The notes under the pieces were generated by a model that saw only the letters and a list, made by a program, of their open reading frames with translations, ran no database searches and was not told the origin of the DNA. The position numbers were made by a program, and so were the translations under genes. From Methylobacterium sp. Leaf117 (lineage in GTDB: Bacteria > Pseudomonadota > Alphaproteobacteria > Rhizobiales > Beijerinckiaceae): 64,000 nucleotides of DNA. Below are positions 9,064-17,907 of this stretch, piece after piece (position 1 is the stretch's first letter; the number at the start of each line of letters is the position of its first letter). The stretch lies in NCBI RefSeq assembly GCF_001422985.1, contig NZ_LMNL01000012.1, positions 623,096 through 687,095 of the forward strand, given 5' to 3'.

Positions 9064-10533
9064 TCAGGCGAGCGCCCGGGCGGCGGCGCCGGCCTTGCGC
9101 ACGGAGCCGTCGACATCGTGGGCGGCCTGGGCGATGCCGTCCATGCTCTGTCGGACCTGCTCGACGCTCCGAGCGGCGGTCTGCATGTTCACCGACATGT
9201 CGCGTGTCACCGCCGCCTGTTCGGTGACCGCCGACGAGACGCTGAGTGAGATCTCGCTGAGATGCGCGATGGTGCGGGCGATGGCCTCGATGGCGTTCAC
9301 CGCCTGGCTGGTAGAGGTCTGAACCGCCGCGATCTGGGTCCCGATCTCCTCCGTTGCCCGCGACGACTGGTTGGCCAGGGCCTTCACCTCGCTGGCGACC
9401 ACCGCGAAGCCCCGGCCGGCCTCGCCGGCGCGGGCGGCCTCGATGGTGGCGTTGAGCGCAAGCAGGTTGGTCTGGTCGGCGATCGAGCGGATCACCGAAA
9501 CCACTTCGCCGATCTTGGTTGCGGCCGAGGTCAGGCCCGCGACGATCCCGCCGGCCTCTTCCGCCCGGATCACGGCCTCGTCGGAAGCGGCCTTCGCCTC
9601 GACGGCGTGGCGATTCAATTCCTCGATCGAGGCCGAAAATTCCTCGGCACCGGCCGCCACGGCCTGCACGTTGCCCGAGGTCAGGGCCGCGGCCTCGGCG
9701 GTGGTGCTCGCCTGGCGGCTGACCTCGGCGATGGAGTCGGTGATGCCGCCGAGGTCCCGGTCGATGGCGCGCTGGCCCTCGAGGCGGCGGAGGCGATCGG
9801 CGACCTGATGGGTCACGTCGTTGGCGAACTTGACCACCGCCACGGGCTTACCGTCCGGGCCGAGGACCGGATTGTAGGCCCCGTAGATCCAGACCTCGCG
9901 TCCGCCCTTGGCCATGCGGCGAAACTCGCCGGCCTGGTACTCGCCGCTGGCGAGCGCCTTCCAGAAGGCCGCATAGGCCGGCGTGTCCCGGTCCTCGGGC
10001 GCCATGAATTGGCTGTGGTGCCGACCCTTGATCTCGTCCAGGGTATAGCCGAGCGCGGCGAGGAAATTCGGGTTGGCATCGGTGACGAGGCCGTCGGGCG
10101 TGAAGTGGATCACCGCCTGCGAGCGGTTGATCGCCGCGATCTGGCCCTCGTAGGCCGCGTTGCGCCGGGTCTGCTCGGTGATGTCGGTCGCGAACTTGAC
10201 CACCTTCACGGGCTTGCCGTGCCGGTTGAGGATCGGGTTGTACGACGCCTGTATCCACCGGCTGCGCCCGTCCTTCGCGATCCGGCGAAACTCCCGGCTC
10301 TGGAACTCACCCCGGCGCAGGCTGTCCCAGAACTGGCGATAGGCGACGGTCTCTCGCTCCTCGGGCGCGACGAACAGGCTGTGGTTCTGGCCACGGACCT
10401 CGTCCAGCGTGTACCCGACCAAGTCGAGGAAGATCTTGTTCGCATCGCGAACCGTCCCATCCATTTCGAACTCGATCCGACCCTGCGATCGATCGAGTGC
10501 GGCCAAGGTGGCGCGAAGACTTGATCCCAGCAT
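9064..10533 (-). CDS. Soluble double-PAS methyl-accepting chemotaxis protein
   Basis: 489-residue cytoplasmic chemoreceptor. Two tandem PAS/PAC units (residues about 10-125 and 130-250) share the block [15 protein letters not shown] / [15 protein letters not shown] and end in VKFATDIT and VKFANDVT. These are followed by an MCP signalling domain with the hairpin tip [23 protein letters not shown]. No membrane segment is present, so an internal ligand or cofactor such as heme or flavin is likely, as in Aer-type energy sensors; I cannot see which. The ATG at 10533 ([10 protein letters not shown]) is preferred over an upstream in-frame start at 10602. The 458-bp gap upstream of it carries a minisatellite. 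Confidence 0.93.
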   Translation of the reverse strand: MLGSSLRATLAALDRSQGRIEFEMDGTVRDANKIFLDLVGYTLDEVRGQNHSLFVAPEERETVAYRQFWDSLRRGEFQSREFRRIAKDGRSRWIQASYNPILNRHGKPVKVVKFATDITEQTRRNAAYEGQIAAINRSQAVIHFTPDGLVTDANPNFLAALGYTLDEIKGRHHSQFMAPEDRDTPAYAAFWKALASGEYQAGEFRRMAKGGREVWIYGAYNPVLGPDGKPVAVVKFANDVTHQVADRLRRLEGQRAIDRDLGGITDSIAEVSRQASTTAEAAALTSGNVQAVAAGAEEFSASIEELNRHAVEAKAASDEAVIRAEEAGGIVAGLTSAATKIGEVVSVIRSIADQTNLLALNATIEAARAGEAGRGFAVVASEVKALANQSSRATEEIGTQIAAVQTSTSQAVNAIEAIARTIAHLSEISLSVSSAVTEQAAVTRDMSVNMQTAARSVEQVRQSMDGIAQAAHDVDGSVRKAGAAARALA

Positions 10534-10851
10534 GTGGTCTTCTCTTACCCGGTCGGCGAAGCGAAAGGCGTCGCCAAATCTATCCCCGGCGCACCGTACC
10601 ATATGGGAATTATAATTGTAAAATTCGTATTAAAAACAATAATCATTCCGCTGTTCTCGGCGTATGAGCTGTCTTTCGTTGAAATTCGACATTGCCTGGC
10701 CCAATCCCCCACCCGCCGACGATAGGGTCGGTTGCAGGTGCGGGCTTGTAGTTGGGGGGCATTTCTCGGCGCGGGGCTTGCCGGTTCCCGTGCCAAGGCT
10801 GGCCCGCGTCCGGGGCCGTGACATCCGGCCGGACCTGCAACCGCGGCGTTT

Positions 10852-10926
10852 CGGGATGAACCTTGCCGGGATGAACCTTGCCGGGATGAACCTTGCCGGG
10901 ATGAACCTTGCCGGAATGAACCTTGG
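10852..10926. repeat. 15-bp minisatellite, five tandem copies
   Basis: The unit cgggatgaaccttgc is repeated five times without gaps. Copies 1-4 are identical and copy 5 has two changes. It lies between the divergent chemoreceptor and beta-propeller genes, ending 65 bases before the preferred start of the latter. It is open in several frames because the unit is a multiple of three, encoding GMNLA repeats on the plus strand and GKVHP on the minus, but neither frame resembles a known protein. Copy number is probably variable between strains. It overlaps the presumed promoter or leader region of the downstream gene. Confidence 0.85.
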
Positions 10927-10991
10927 CCGCCCCCTCGTGCGTTAGGCCGTCGATGACCCATTCCGATTCGCGCCGCACGAAGAGTCGATCG

Positions 10992-12278
10992 ATGCCCCGC
11001 CGCACGTCCGTTTCCGTGACGATCAGATCCGCAGACGCCCGGCGGAAAGGCGAGTTCCTGCGCACCGCGCTCTGCGCCGTCGCCCTGGCGAGCACGCTGA
11101 CAGCATCGCCAAGTCGGGCGCAGACCGCGCCGGTTGCACCCGCCCCAACTGCCTCAACCCCGACTGCCGCGACCCTCACCAAGGTGGCGAGCTTCGAGCA
11201 TCAGGTGACCGGCGTCACCGTCTCGAAGGACGGACGCATCTTCGTCAACTTTCCGCGATGGACCGAGGACACCGAGGTATCGGTGGCCGAACTCAAGGAT
11301 GGCAAGCTGGTGCCGTTCCCGGACGCGGCCTGGAATTCCTGGCGCAACGCCAAGAAGGACGAGGTCACGGCCAAGGACCATTGGGTCTGCGTCCAGAGCG
11401 TGGTCGCCGGTCCCAACGGCAATCTCTGGGTGCTCGATCCGGCCGCTCCCGCCATGGCGGCCCTGGTGCCCGGCGGTCCCAAGCTCGTCGAGATCGACCT
11501 GAAGACCAACCAGCCCGCGCGCACCGTCGCGTTCGACGACAGCGTGGCGCCCCAGGGCTCCTACCTCAACGACGTGCGCTTCTCCCCCGACGGCAAGACC
11601 GCCTACCTCACCGATTCCGGCGCCCGGGGCGCCCTGGTGGTGGTCGACCTCGACAGCGGCCGCGCGCATCGGGTGCTCGACGGCGATCCCGCGACGCAGC
11701 CCGACCCAAGCGTCACCGTGACCTATGACGGCAAACCCCTGCGCCGCCCGGACGGGCGCGGCGTCGAGTTCGCGGCCGATGGCATCGCTCTCTCCCCCGA
11801 CGGCAAGACGCTCTACTGGCAGGCGATCAAGGGCAAGACGCTCTACAGCCTGCCCACCGAGACGCTCGCCGGCGGCATCACCACGGCGCTGATGCCGGCG
11901 GCCCTCGCGGACAAGAGCGTGGCCGGCCGGATCGAGACCGTGGGCGAGAACGGCCCGGCGGACGGGCTGATCATCGCCCGCACCGACGGCCGGATGTACG
12001 TGACGTCGCCGCAGGATGATTCGATCAAGGTCCGCGACCTGTCGGGCAAAGGGAACAGCCTGAGCACCGTCGTGCAGGACAAGCGCCTGCGCTGGCCCGA
12101 CACCTTCGCGGAAGGACCGGACGGCACGCTCTACGTCACGACCTCGCACATCCAGGACTCGGCCTTCTACAAGCCGGACGCGCCGGCAGCCCTGCCGACC
12201 GAGTTGTGGAGTTTCAAACCCAAGGCCATGGAGGCGACCGGCGCGACAGGCGCTCCCGCGACCCCCGCCCAGCGCTGA
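10992..12278 (+). CDS. Exported MRJP/Yellow-like beta-propeller protein (first of three)
   Basis: 428 residues with an export signal (FLRTALCAVALASTLTASPSRAQ) after a basic N-terminus. The body resembles the major royal jelly protein/Yellow family in bacteria: an opening block KDGRIFVNFPRW, GNLWVLDPAAP, SYLNDVRFSPDGKTAYLTDSG and a closing RWPDTFAEGPDGTLYVTTSH. These are six-bladed propellers related to SMP-30 lactonases; bacterial members are generally uncharacterised. Start is uncertain: 10992 gives a compact signal peptide with AAGAG upstream, while 10953 is also in frame. It is the first of three propeller genes on the same strand spanning 3.6 kb. Confidence 0.8.
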   Translation: MPRRTSVSVTIRSADARRKGEFLRTALCAVALASTLTASPSRAQTAPVAPAPTASTPTAATLTKVASFEHQVTGVTVSKDGRIFVNFPRWTEDTEVSVAELKDGKLVPFPDAAWNSWRNAKKDEVTAKDHWVCVQSVVAGPNGNLWVLDPAAPAMAALVPGGPKLVEIDLKTNQPARTVAFDDSVAPQGSYLNDVRFSPDGKTAYLTDSGARGALVVVDLDSGRAHRVLDGDPATQPDPSVTVTYDGKPLRRPDGRGVEFAADGIALSPDGKTLYWQAIKGKTLYSLPTETLAGGITTALMPAALADKSVAGRIETVGENGPADGLIIARTDGRMYVTSPQDDSIKVRDLSGKGNSLSTVVQDKRLRWPDTFAEGPDGTLYVTTSHIQDSAFYKPDAPAALPTELWSFKPKAMEATGATGAPATPAQR

Positions 12279-12392
12279 GACCTGTCACCCCCGAGGCTTA
12301 TCCAATCCCAGGCTTGGCGCACGCCGAGGCCCGGCGCATCGGCCGGCGCAAGCCGGTGCGTCCCCTTGCCCTCCCAACCGTTCCGGAACCGG

Positions 12393-13379
12393 ATGCCGAC
12401 GATTCGACGACGCACGTTCCTCGGCACCGCTCTGGCGGCGGTTGGCCTGTCGGCCACCCGCGTCGCGGCTGCGCCGATCCTGCGCAGCGACGACCCGCGC
12501 TTTTCCGCGGTGGTCGCGCCTGACACGCCCCTGCGCACCCTCTACGCGGCCGGGCGCTGGTGCGAGGGCCTGTGCTACGCACCGGCGCTCGGCGGCCTGA
12601 TCGTCAGCGACGTCCGGGCCAACCGGATGCTGCGCATCGGCGACGATGGCGCAACGCAGGTCTTCCGCGATCCGTCGAACAACGCCAACGGCAATACCCT
12701 CGACGGCGAGGGCCGTCTCGTCACCTGCGAGCACCGGGGCCGGCGCGTGGTGCGGCGCGAGCCGGATGGGCGCCTCACGGTGCTGGCGGAGACCTATGAA
12801 GGGCGGCCGCTCAATTCCCCCAACGATGCCGCCCTGGCGCCGGACGGCGCGATCTGGTTCACCGATCCGGTCTTCGGCATCACCATGCCGGACGAGGGCC
12901 TGATGGCAGCACCCGCCCAGGCAGCCCGGCGGGTCTATCGGATCGATCCCGGCTCCGGGCGGGTCGAGGCGATGACCGACGCGGTGGGGCAGCCCAACGG
13001 GATCGTGTTCAGCCCGGATGGCACGCGCCTCTATGTCAGCGACACCAGCGCGGCCCTGAAGAACCCAGAGGGCGCCCGGACGATCCTGACTTTCCCCGTC
13101 GAGCGGGGGCGCCAGCTCGGCAACCCCCGGGTGTTCGCCAGCGTGGAGGCCGGCGTTCCGGACGGGCTCGCGGTCGATGCCGGGGGCCGGCTCTACGCGG
13201 CCTGCTTCGACGGCGTGCGGGTGTTTGATTCCGACGGGACCCGGCTCGGCCGCATCGCCACCGCCACCGATGCCGCCAACGTCGCCTTCGGGGGACCAGA
13301 CGGCAACCGCCTGTTCATCGGCGCCGGCCCGATCGTCCACGCCATCGACCTCGCGGTCCGCGGCCCCGCCCGGGGCTGA
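12393..13379 (+). CDS. Exported SMP-30/gluconolactonase/LRE-like protein (second of three propellers)
   Basis: 328 residues. The N-terminus carries a Tat signal (IRRRTFLGTALAAVGL), so it is probably exported folded with a metal ion. Propeller motifs fit the SMP-30/gluconolactonase family: WCEGLCYAP with the metal-ligand Glu, RDPSNNANGNTLDGEGRLVTCEHRG, NSPNDAALAPDGAIWFTDP with Asn, and GVPDGLAVDAGGRLYAACFDGV with Asp. The expected role is hydrolysis of a sugar lactone in the periplasm. ATG 12393 is used because an upstream TTG at 12366 only adds nine residues before the Tat motif. It sits between two MRJP-like propellers. Confidence 0.88.
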   Translation: MPTIRRRTFLGTALAAVGLSATRVAAAPILRSDDPRFSAVVAPDTPLRTLYAAGRWCEGLCYAPALGGLIVSDVRANRMLRIGDDGATQVFRDPSNNANGNTLDGEGRLVTCEHRGRRVVRREPDGRLTVLAETYEGRPLNSPNDAALAPDGAIWFTDPVFGITMPDEGLMAAPAQAARRVYRIDPGSGRVEAMTDAVGQPNGIVFSPDGTRLYVSDTSAALKNPEGARTILTFPVERGRQLGNPRVFASVEAGVPDGLAVDAGGRLYAACFDGVRVFDSDGTRLGRIATATDAANVAFGGPDGNRLFIGAGPIVHAIDLAVRGPARG

Positions 13380-13414
13380 CCCGTCTCATCTCCCGTCCGA
13401 ACCGGAACCCCGCC

Positions 13415-14587
13415 ATGACACTCGCTCGCCGTGATCTCCTTGCCGCCGGCCTCACCGGCGCGGCGGCTCTCTCCCTTGGATCCGAAGCGCGGGCGGCGGC
13501 GGAGGCGCCGGTCACCACGGAACGCGCCATCGGCGGCCTTGAACTCGCCTTCACGGCGGATGCGCCCTCGACCCCCACGGGCCTCGCCATCTCGGCGCAG
13601 GGCCGGCGCTTCGTGATGATGCCGCGCTTCAACGCGACGGTGCCCTACACGCTGGGCGAAGTGCTGCCGGACGGCGCGGTCCGGCCCTATCCGGACCTCG
13701 CCACCAACCAGCCCGACCCGGATCAGCCGCAGGCGTGCCTGTTCCACGTGCCCAACGGCGTCTTCGACCGCGACGATACCCTGTGGTGCCTCGATGCCGG
13801 TCTGCCGGACGGCTCCGGCCCGCCGGTGAAGGGCGGCGCGAAGCTCGTGCAGATCACCCTCTCGGACAACCGTATTCGTCGGGTGGTGCCGCTGGACGCG
13901 GGTATCACCCCGACCTCCTCGCTCAACGACCTGCGGGTGGACATTCGCGACGGGTACGCCCGGGCCTACATCACCGATCAGGGCCAGGACGGGGAGGGCG
14001 CCATCCTGGCGGTCGACCTCGCGACGGGCCGAGTGGTGCGACGCCTCGCGGGCCACGCCAGCACCAGGTCGCAGAAGGGACTCCTCAAGATCGTCGAGGA
14101 TCGTGCCGTGGTGCAGCGGAAGGGGGACGGGCCGCCGCGCCCGGTCCAGGGCGGCGCCAATGGCATCGCCCTCAGCCCGGACGGTCGTCGCCTTTACTAC
14201 GCGCCCCTGATCGGACGCCGACTCTACGCAGTGGAGACCGCCGCGCTCCTCGATCCCGAGACCAGCGATGCCGGGGTGGCGGCCGGGGTCGAGGACCTTG
14301 GCGAGAAGGGCATGACCGGTGGTCTCACCACCGATTCGAAGGACCGGGTCTACCTCGCCATGCAGGAGTTCAACGCGGTCGGCCGCCGCGATCCCGACGG
14401 CACCGTCACCCTCATCGCCTCGGACCCGCGCCTGATCTGGGCCGATACGTTCTGGATCACGCCCGATCGCTGGCTCCACATCTCGTCCGCCCAGGTGAAT
14501 CGGCGCCCGGAATACAACGGCGGCCAGGATCTCCAGAAACCGCCCTACGCCATCCTGCGGATGCGCATCGACGCCGACCCGGCCTGA
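13415..14587 (+). CDS. Exported MRJP/Yellow-like beta-propeller protein (third of three)
   Basis: 390 residues with a Tat-like leader (LARRDLLAAGLTGAAAL). Blocks typical of the MRJP/Yellow family are visible: RFVMMPRFN near residue 68, LWCLDAG, SSLNDLRVDIRDGYARAYITDQG, GANGIALSPDGRRLYYAPLIGRRLY and WADTFWITPDRWLHISS. It is a distant paralogue of the gene at 10992. The ATG lies 35 bases after the preceding stop, so the second and third propellers probably share a transcript. Substrate unknown; Tat export suggests a bound cofactor or metal. Confidence 0.85.
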   Translation: MTLARRDLLAAGLTGAAALSLGSEARAAAEAPVTTERAIGGLELAFTADAPSTPTGLAISAQGRRFVMMPRFNATVPYTLGEVLPDGAVRPYPDLATNQPDPDQPQACLFHVPNGVFDRDDTLWCLDAGLPDGSGPPVKGGAKLVQITLSDNRIRRVVPLDAGITPTSSLNDLRVDIRDGYARAYITDQGQDGEGAILAVDLATGRVVRRLAGHASTRSQKGLLKIVEDRAVVQRKGDGPPRPVQGGANGIALSPDGRRLYYAPLIGRRLYAVETAALLDPETSDAGVAAGVEDLGEKGMTGGLTTDSKDRVYLAMQEFNAVGRRDPDGTVTLIASDPRLIWADTFWITPDRWLHISSAQVNRRPEYNGGQDLQKPPYAILRMRIDADPA

Positions 14588-14722
14588 CCGCCCAAGGCAG
14601 TCCCTCGGGATGGCGAAGCCGGCGAGTAAAACCAGTCGGGCGCAATGCACTCATGGGTTGCAACACACCCTTAAGACTCATCCCTTATCACGGACTCGTG
14701 ACACAGGCGGCAGGGTCGGGAG

Positions 14723-15937
14723 ATGCAGCAGCGAAGCACGACGATCGACGCAGTCCGGGGGATCTGCCTCGTCAACATCTTCGTCAATCACATCGAGAAC
14801 GGCTATCTTACCAACCTGTCACCTTCGGGGCTCGGATTCTCCGACAGCGCAGACATCTTCGTGCTGCTCAGCGGGATTTCTGTTGCGTTGGCAGCCCGGC
14901 AGACCGAAGCACGCTGCTTTGGGGAGATCGTCGTACACCTCTGGCGGCGCGCAGCTTACATCTATGGGTTTGAGGTCCTTCTCGTTCTGGCAACCCTGGG
15001 TCTCCTCTCGGCGATCTTTGCCCTCCGCGGCGTGGAAGGGATTCATGCCCCGGAGACGCGTCTGCTTCGGGATTACGGCCTTCGCGACCTCCTCTGGCAC
15101 GCGCTGACGATGAGGCAGACGGTCGGATACTCGTCCGTCCTGCGCCTCTACGTCGCCCTGATGCTGCTGGCGCCTTTCCTGCTCCGTCTGGCCGCCTGGC
15201 GTTTCTGGGCACCGCTGCCCCTGGGGCTCCTGATCTGGATTCCGGCCGGTCACTTCGCATGGGTCATCCCGAACAGCCTGACGGGTGCGCCTTTCACCCT
15301 GACAATCTTGCCCTGGACCCTGCTGTTCGCGATCGGGATCGTGGTCGGTCAGGGTATGATCCGCGGCATCGTCCTGCCACACAGCCGGCTCATCACCTGC
15401 GTCGCCTTCGCCTTTCTGGCGACCTACCTGATTATCGTCGTTGTGCTGGGCAACATCTGGCCTGCCGTTCACCAATGGGTCACGACGCGCAACGACCACT
15501 TCTGGCTCGGCGCGAGCAAGACCTATCAATCCCCTCTCCGGGTCCTGCACGTTCTGGCGCTCGCCTACCTGGTGATGGCATTGCCGAACGCGCCGCTGAT
15601 TCGCCTGCTGCATCAGATGCCGCGCAACCACCTTCTCGCCCGTCTCGGCTGTCGATCTCTGCCTGTCTTCACCGGTGGCGCTCTCGGGAGCGTCATCGCC
15701 AGTGAGGGGCTTGATCTCGCGGCGATCCCACTCAGTGGTGCATGGCTTCCAATGCTCCTCCTTGAGGCCTCAGCGATCGCCCTGTTCGTCGCCCTCGCGC
15801 TGCAGCGCGATGGTCACCGGGGCAGGATCTTACAGTGGTTCGCCATCCTACGCCCGCGTCGCGATCGATGCCGTACCGAATCAGCTTGCAGGGAAGAGCC
15901 GTCCGCACCGATTCGACCGCAGTTCGTCCTTGGCTGA
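14723..15937 (+). CDS. OpgC-family membrane acyltransferase-like protein
   Basis: 404 residues with about ten membrane spans. The N-terminal block TIDAVRGICLVNIFVNHIENGY followed by GFSDSADIFVLLSGISVAL is the OpgC signature (membrane-bound acyltransferase superfamily). OpgC members transfer succinyl or similar groups to periplasmic glucans; alphaproteobacterial copies are often of unknown substrate. ATG 14723 has AGGG seven bases before it. The 135-bp gap upstream shows no clear promoter. The stop lies 10 bases from the convergent ccmB stop. Its codons look slightly richer in A/T than the surrounding housekeeping genes, which could mean acquisition. Confidence 0.82.
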   Translation: MQQRSTTIDAVRGICLVNIFVNHIENGYLTNLSPSGLGFSDSADIFVLLSGISVALAARQTEARCFGEIVVHLWRRAAYIYGFEVLLVLATLGLLSAIFALRGVEGIHAPETRLLRDYGLRDLLWHALTMRQTVGYSSVLRLYVALMLLAPFLLRLAAWRFWAPLPLGLLIWIPAGHFAWVIPNSLTGAPFTLTILPWTLLFAIGIVVGQGMIRGIVLPHSRLITCVAFAFLATYLIIVVVLGNIWPAVHQWVTTRNDHFWLGASKTYQSPLRVLHVLALAYLVMALPNAPLIRLLHQMPRNHLLARLGCRSLPVFTGGALGSVIASEGLDLAAIPLSGAWLPMLLLEASAIALFVALALQRDGHRGRILQWFAILRPRRDRCRTESACREEPSAPIRPQFVLG

Positions 15938-15947
15938 ACGCAGACGC

Positions 15948-16613
15948 CTATTCCGACCAGCGCAGGGCCGCGGCGGCGGCCAGGGTCCCGATCACGCCCG
16001 CGATCAGGCTGAGGGCGCACAGAATGGCGAGCGGCGTGGTGAAGGGTACGGTACCACCGAGGGCTGCTTCGCTCGCCGAGACGCCGAAGATCAGCGTTGG
16101 GATCATCAGCGGCAGCACCACCACCGCCAGGATCAGCCCGCCGCGACGGATCGAGGCGGTGAGCGCAGCGCCGACCGCGCCCACGAAAGTCAGCGCCGGG
16201 GTTCCCACGAGGAGGGTCAGGGCGGTCGCCGCCATCGCCCGGCCGTCGAGGGCGACGAGGAGGCCGAACAGGGGCGAGGCGAGGGCGAGCGGCAGGCCGG
16301 TGGTCAGCCAATGGGCCAGCACCTTGGCGAGCACGATGCCCTCCAGGGGGGCCGGCGAGCCGGTCATCAGGTCGAGGGAACCGTCCTCCTCGTCGGCCTG
16401 GAATAGCCGGTCGAGGCCGATCAGGGTCGAGAGCACGGCGGCGAGCCACAGGATCGCGGGGCCGATCCGAGACAGCAGGTTGAGATCCGGGCCGAGGGCG
16501 AACGGCACCAGAGCGACGATCATCAGGAAGAACACGAGGGAAAGCGCCCCCGACCCACCGACCCGGGCGGCCAGCGCAAGGTCGCGGGCGACGAGGGCCT
16601 TCAGCGCGCGCAT
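15948..16613 (-). CDS. ccmB: Heme exporter membrane subunit CcmB
   Basis: 221 residues, the normal CcmB length, with six membrane spans. Typical blocks are WLAAVLSTLIGLDRLFQADEEDGSLDLM and VVLPLMIPTLIFGV. With CcmA it forms the ABC part of cytochrome c maturation system I, releasing heme-loaded CcmE. The ATG at 16613 overlaps the ccmA stop as TGATG; a GTG three codons earlier is also in frame. The usual ccmC, ccmD and ccmG do not follow: the next gene is the convergent OpgC-like gene, so the rest of the system must be elsewhere. Confidence 0.95.
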   Translation of the reverse strand: MRALKALVARDLALAARVGGSGALSLVFFLMIVALVPFALGPDLNLLSRIGPAILWLAAVLSTLIGLDRLFQADEEDGSLDLMTGSPAPLEGIVLAKVLAHWLTTGLPLALASPLFGLLVALDGRAMAATALTLLVGTPALTFVGAVGAALTASIRRGGLILAVVVLPLMIPTLIFGVSASEAALGGTVPFTTPLAILCALSLIAGVIGTLAAAAALRWSE

Positions 16614-17269
16614 CACCACCACACCTCGTCGGCTGCGACCGTGGACCGGGCCGCGCCCGGTGCGGTGGTCCGGGGCGCCTCGATTCGCAATTCCTGCGCG
16701 TCCTCCAGGCCGAGAGGCTGATGAGTCGCCGCGATGACGAGGCCGCCCTCGGCCCGGTGGCGTGCCATCATCCCGGCGAGGACCGCCTGAGAGGCCGTAT
16801 CAAGGGCGGCCGTCGGCTCGTCGAGGAGCCAGAGCGGGCGCCGGCAGACGAGGAGGCGGGCCAGGGCCACGCGCCGGCGCTGGCCGGCGGAGAGATAGCC
16901 GACCGGCAGCCGCAGGGCGTGGCCGAGGCCGAGTTCCTCCAGGGCGGCGCGGGGGCTCGCGGTCGGTGCGCCGAGGAGGTCGCGGGCGAAGGCAAGGTTC
17001 TCCTCGGCCGTGAGCGGACCCTTCAGGCCGTCGCGATGGCCGACCACGTGCAGGCATTCCGACAGGGTCGCCTCGCCGACCTCCCGCACCGTGACCGTTC
17101 CGGACTCGGGCTTGAGCCGGCCGGCCAGCACCGCCAGCAGCGTCGACTTGCCGGCGCCGTTGCGGCCCGTGACCATCAGGGCCGCGCCGGGGCCGAGTTC
17201 GAAGGACAGGTCCGAGAAGATGCGGCGGCCTGAGCGGCGGACGGCGAGATCTTGGGCGGTCAGCCGCAC
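16613..17269 (-). CDS. ccmA: Heme exporter ATP-binding subunit CcmA
   Basis: 218 residues. Walker A is GRNGAGKST at residues about 35-43, signature LSAGQRRRVALARL and Walker B LWLLDEPTAALD, all intact; the H-loop reads AATHQ. These match CcmA of cytochrome c maturation. The start is a GTG at 17269 with AGGA six bases upstream; no in-frame ATG is available nearby. It couples to ccmB by a one-base overlap. Located next to acnA, a common alphaproteobacterial arrangement. Confidence 0.95.
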   Translation of the reverse strand: MRLTAQDLAVRRSGRRIFSDLSFELGPGAALMVTGRNGAGKSTLLAVLAGRLKPESGTVTVREVGEATLSECLHVVGHRDGLKGPLTAEENLAFARDLLGAPTASPRAALEELGLGHALRLPVGYLSAGQRRRVALARLLVCRRPLWLLDEPTAALDTASQAVLAGMMARHRAEGGLVIAATHQPLGLEDAQELRIEAPRTTAPGAARSTVAADEVWW

Positions 17270-17317
17270 GGGGGGTCCTGCATCATGAGCCCGGGATTTT
17301 GAGCCTCGTCGAACCGG

Positions 17318-17586
17318 CTACCGGTCGACGTCGCGCCGATGGCCGATCTTCATCACGAGGATGCGCAAGGCGTCGTCCGCGATCGTGGCAATTCCGCGAA
17401 AGTCACCGATCGGTATTTTCAGATGTTGCCCAACCGAGAGCCCTTCAGGGCTTCGCCAATGGCACGCGAATCGTCCAGTGGCGAGACCCGGTGGCGCAGA
17501 AAGCCCAGGATGCGCCTGACCGCCTCACGGTCGAGCTTGGCGAGTTCGCGTTCCACGGAACGCGCGAACGCGATCCGCCACGCCCT
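17318..17586 (-). pseudogene. RelE/ParE-type toxin remnant (start lost, frameshifted)
   Basis: Two frames on the minus strand together give a clear RelE toxin. The N-terminal part (WRIAFARSVERELAKLDREAV, FLRHRV, GEALKGSRLG) is in one frame from 17583 to about 17430. The C-terminal part (HLKIPIGDFRGIATIADDALRIL, MKIGHRRDVDR, stop at 17318) is in another. A one-base deletion near 17429-17431 explains the switch. The codon where ATG is expected, overlapping the antitoxin gene, reads AGG (17586-17584). Without a start and with a frameshift the toxin is dead. The match is by family memory of RelE C-termini (MKIGHR-x-DVYR type). Confidence 0.8.
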
Positions 17587-17804
17587 AGCGCGACAGCAGG
17601 TCTTCGAGAGGCTATGGTGTCGCTTTCGCCGCTTCGGACGGCCGCGGGGTGCTGCTCGGCGGCCTTGAGGTTCTCCAGGTGCGCGAAATTCTCAAAGTGC
17701 TCGAGGATGGCGTCGCGCGCGTGGTCGTCCTTGCTCCGGCCGGTATGCCGCGCCAGGGCCTTCAGGCGGTCTTCGATCTCGGGCGGCCGGCGCAGGGCGA
17801 GCAT
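17585..17804 (-). pseudogene. RelB-type antitoxin remnant (frameshifted)
   Basis: Starts with ATG at 17804 behind a good ribosome-binding site (AAGGAG, six bases spacing). The first 65 or so residues (LALRRPPEIEDRLKALA, then TGRSKDDHARDAILEHFE) are the ribbon-helix-helix part of a RelB/DUF6290-type antitoxin. At about 17612 one extra base breaks the frame. Skipping it restores IPLEDLLSR, then a TAG at 17587-17585 where the family has Tyr of RYGV. Unrepaired, the frame runs on to 17445 with unrelated sequence, giving a 119-residue product that could still bind DNA. The pair is therefore a decayed toxin-antitoxin module. Confidence 0.78.
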
Positions 17805-17907
17805 CGGAGGCTCCTTCGCGGGATCAAAGTCCAGCGTGGGCGCCCTCCGCTGGCGAAGGTACGACCGAACAGAACCGTAGCACTGTCAGCCCCCCGGTAG
17901 CGGCCAG

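Noticed and set aside
10664..10945. 93-codon frame including GMNLA repeats
   Set aside because: No ribosome-binding site, no family match, and the repeat is open in other frames and on the other strand too; better explained as a non-coding minisatellite.
15814..16449. 211-codon minus-strand frame across the opgC/ccmB junction
   Set aside because: It overlaps ccmB in another frame and lacks any family motif.
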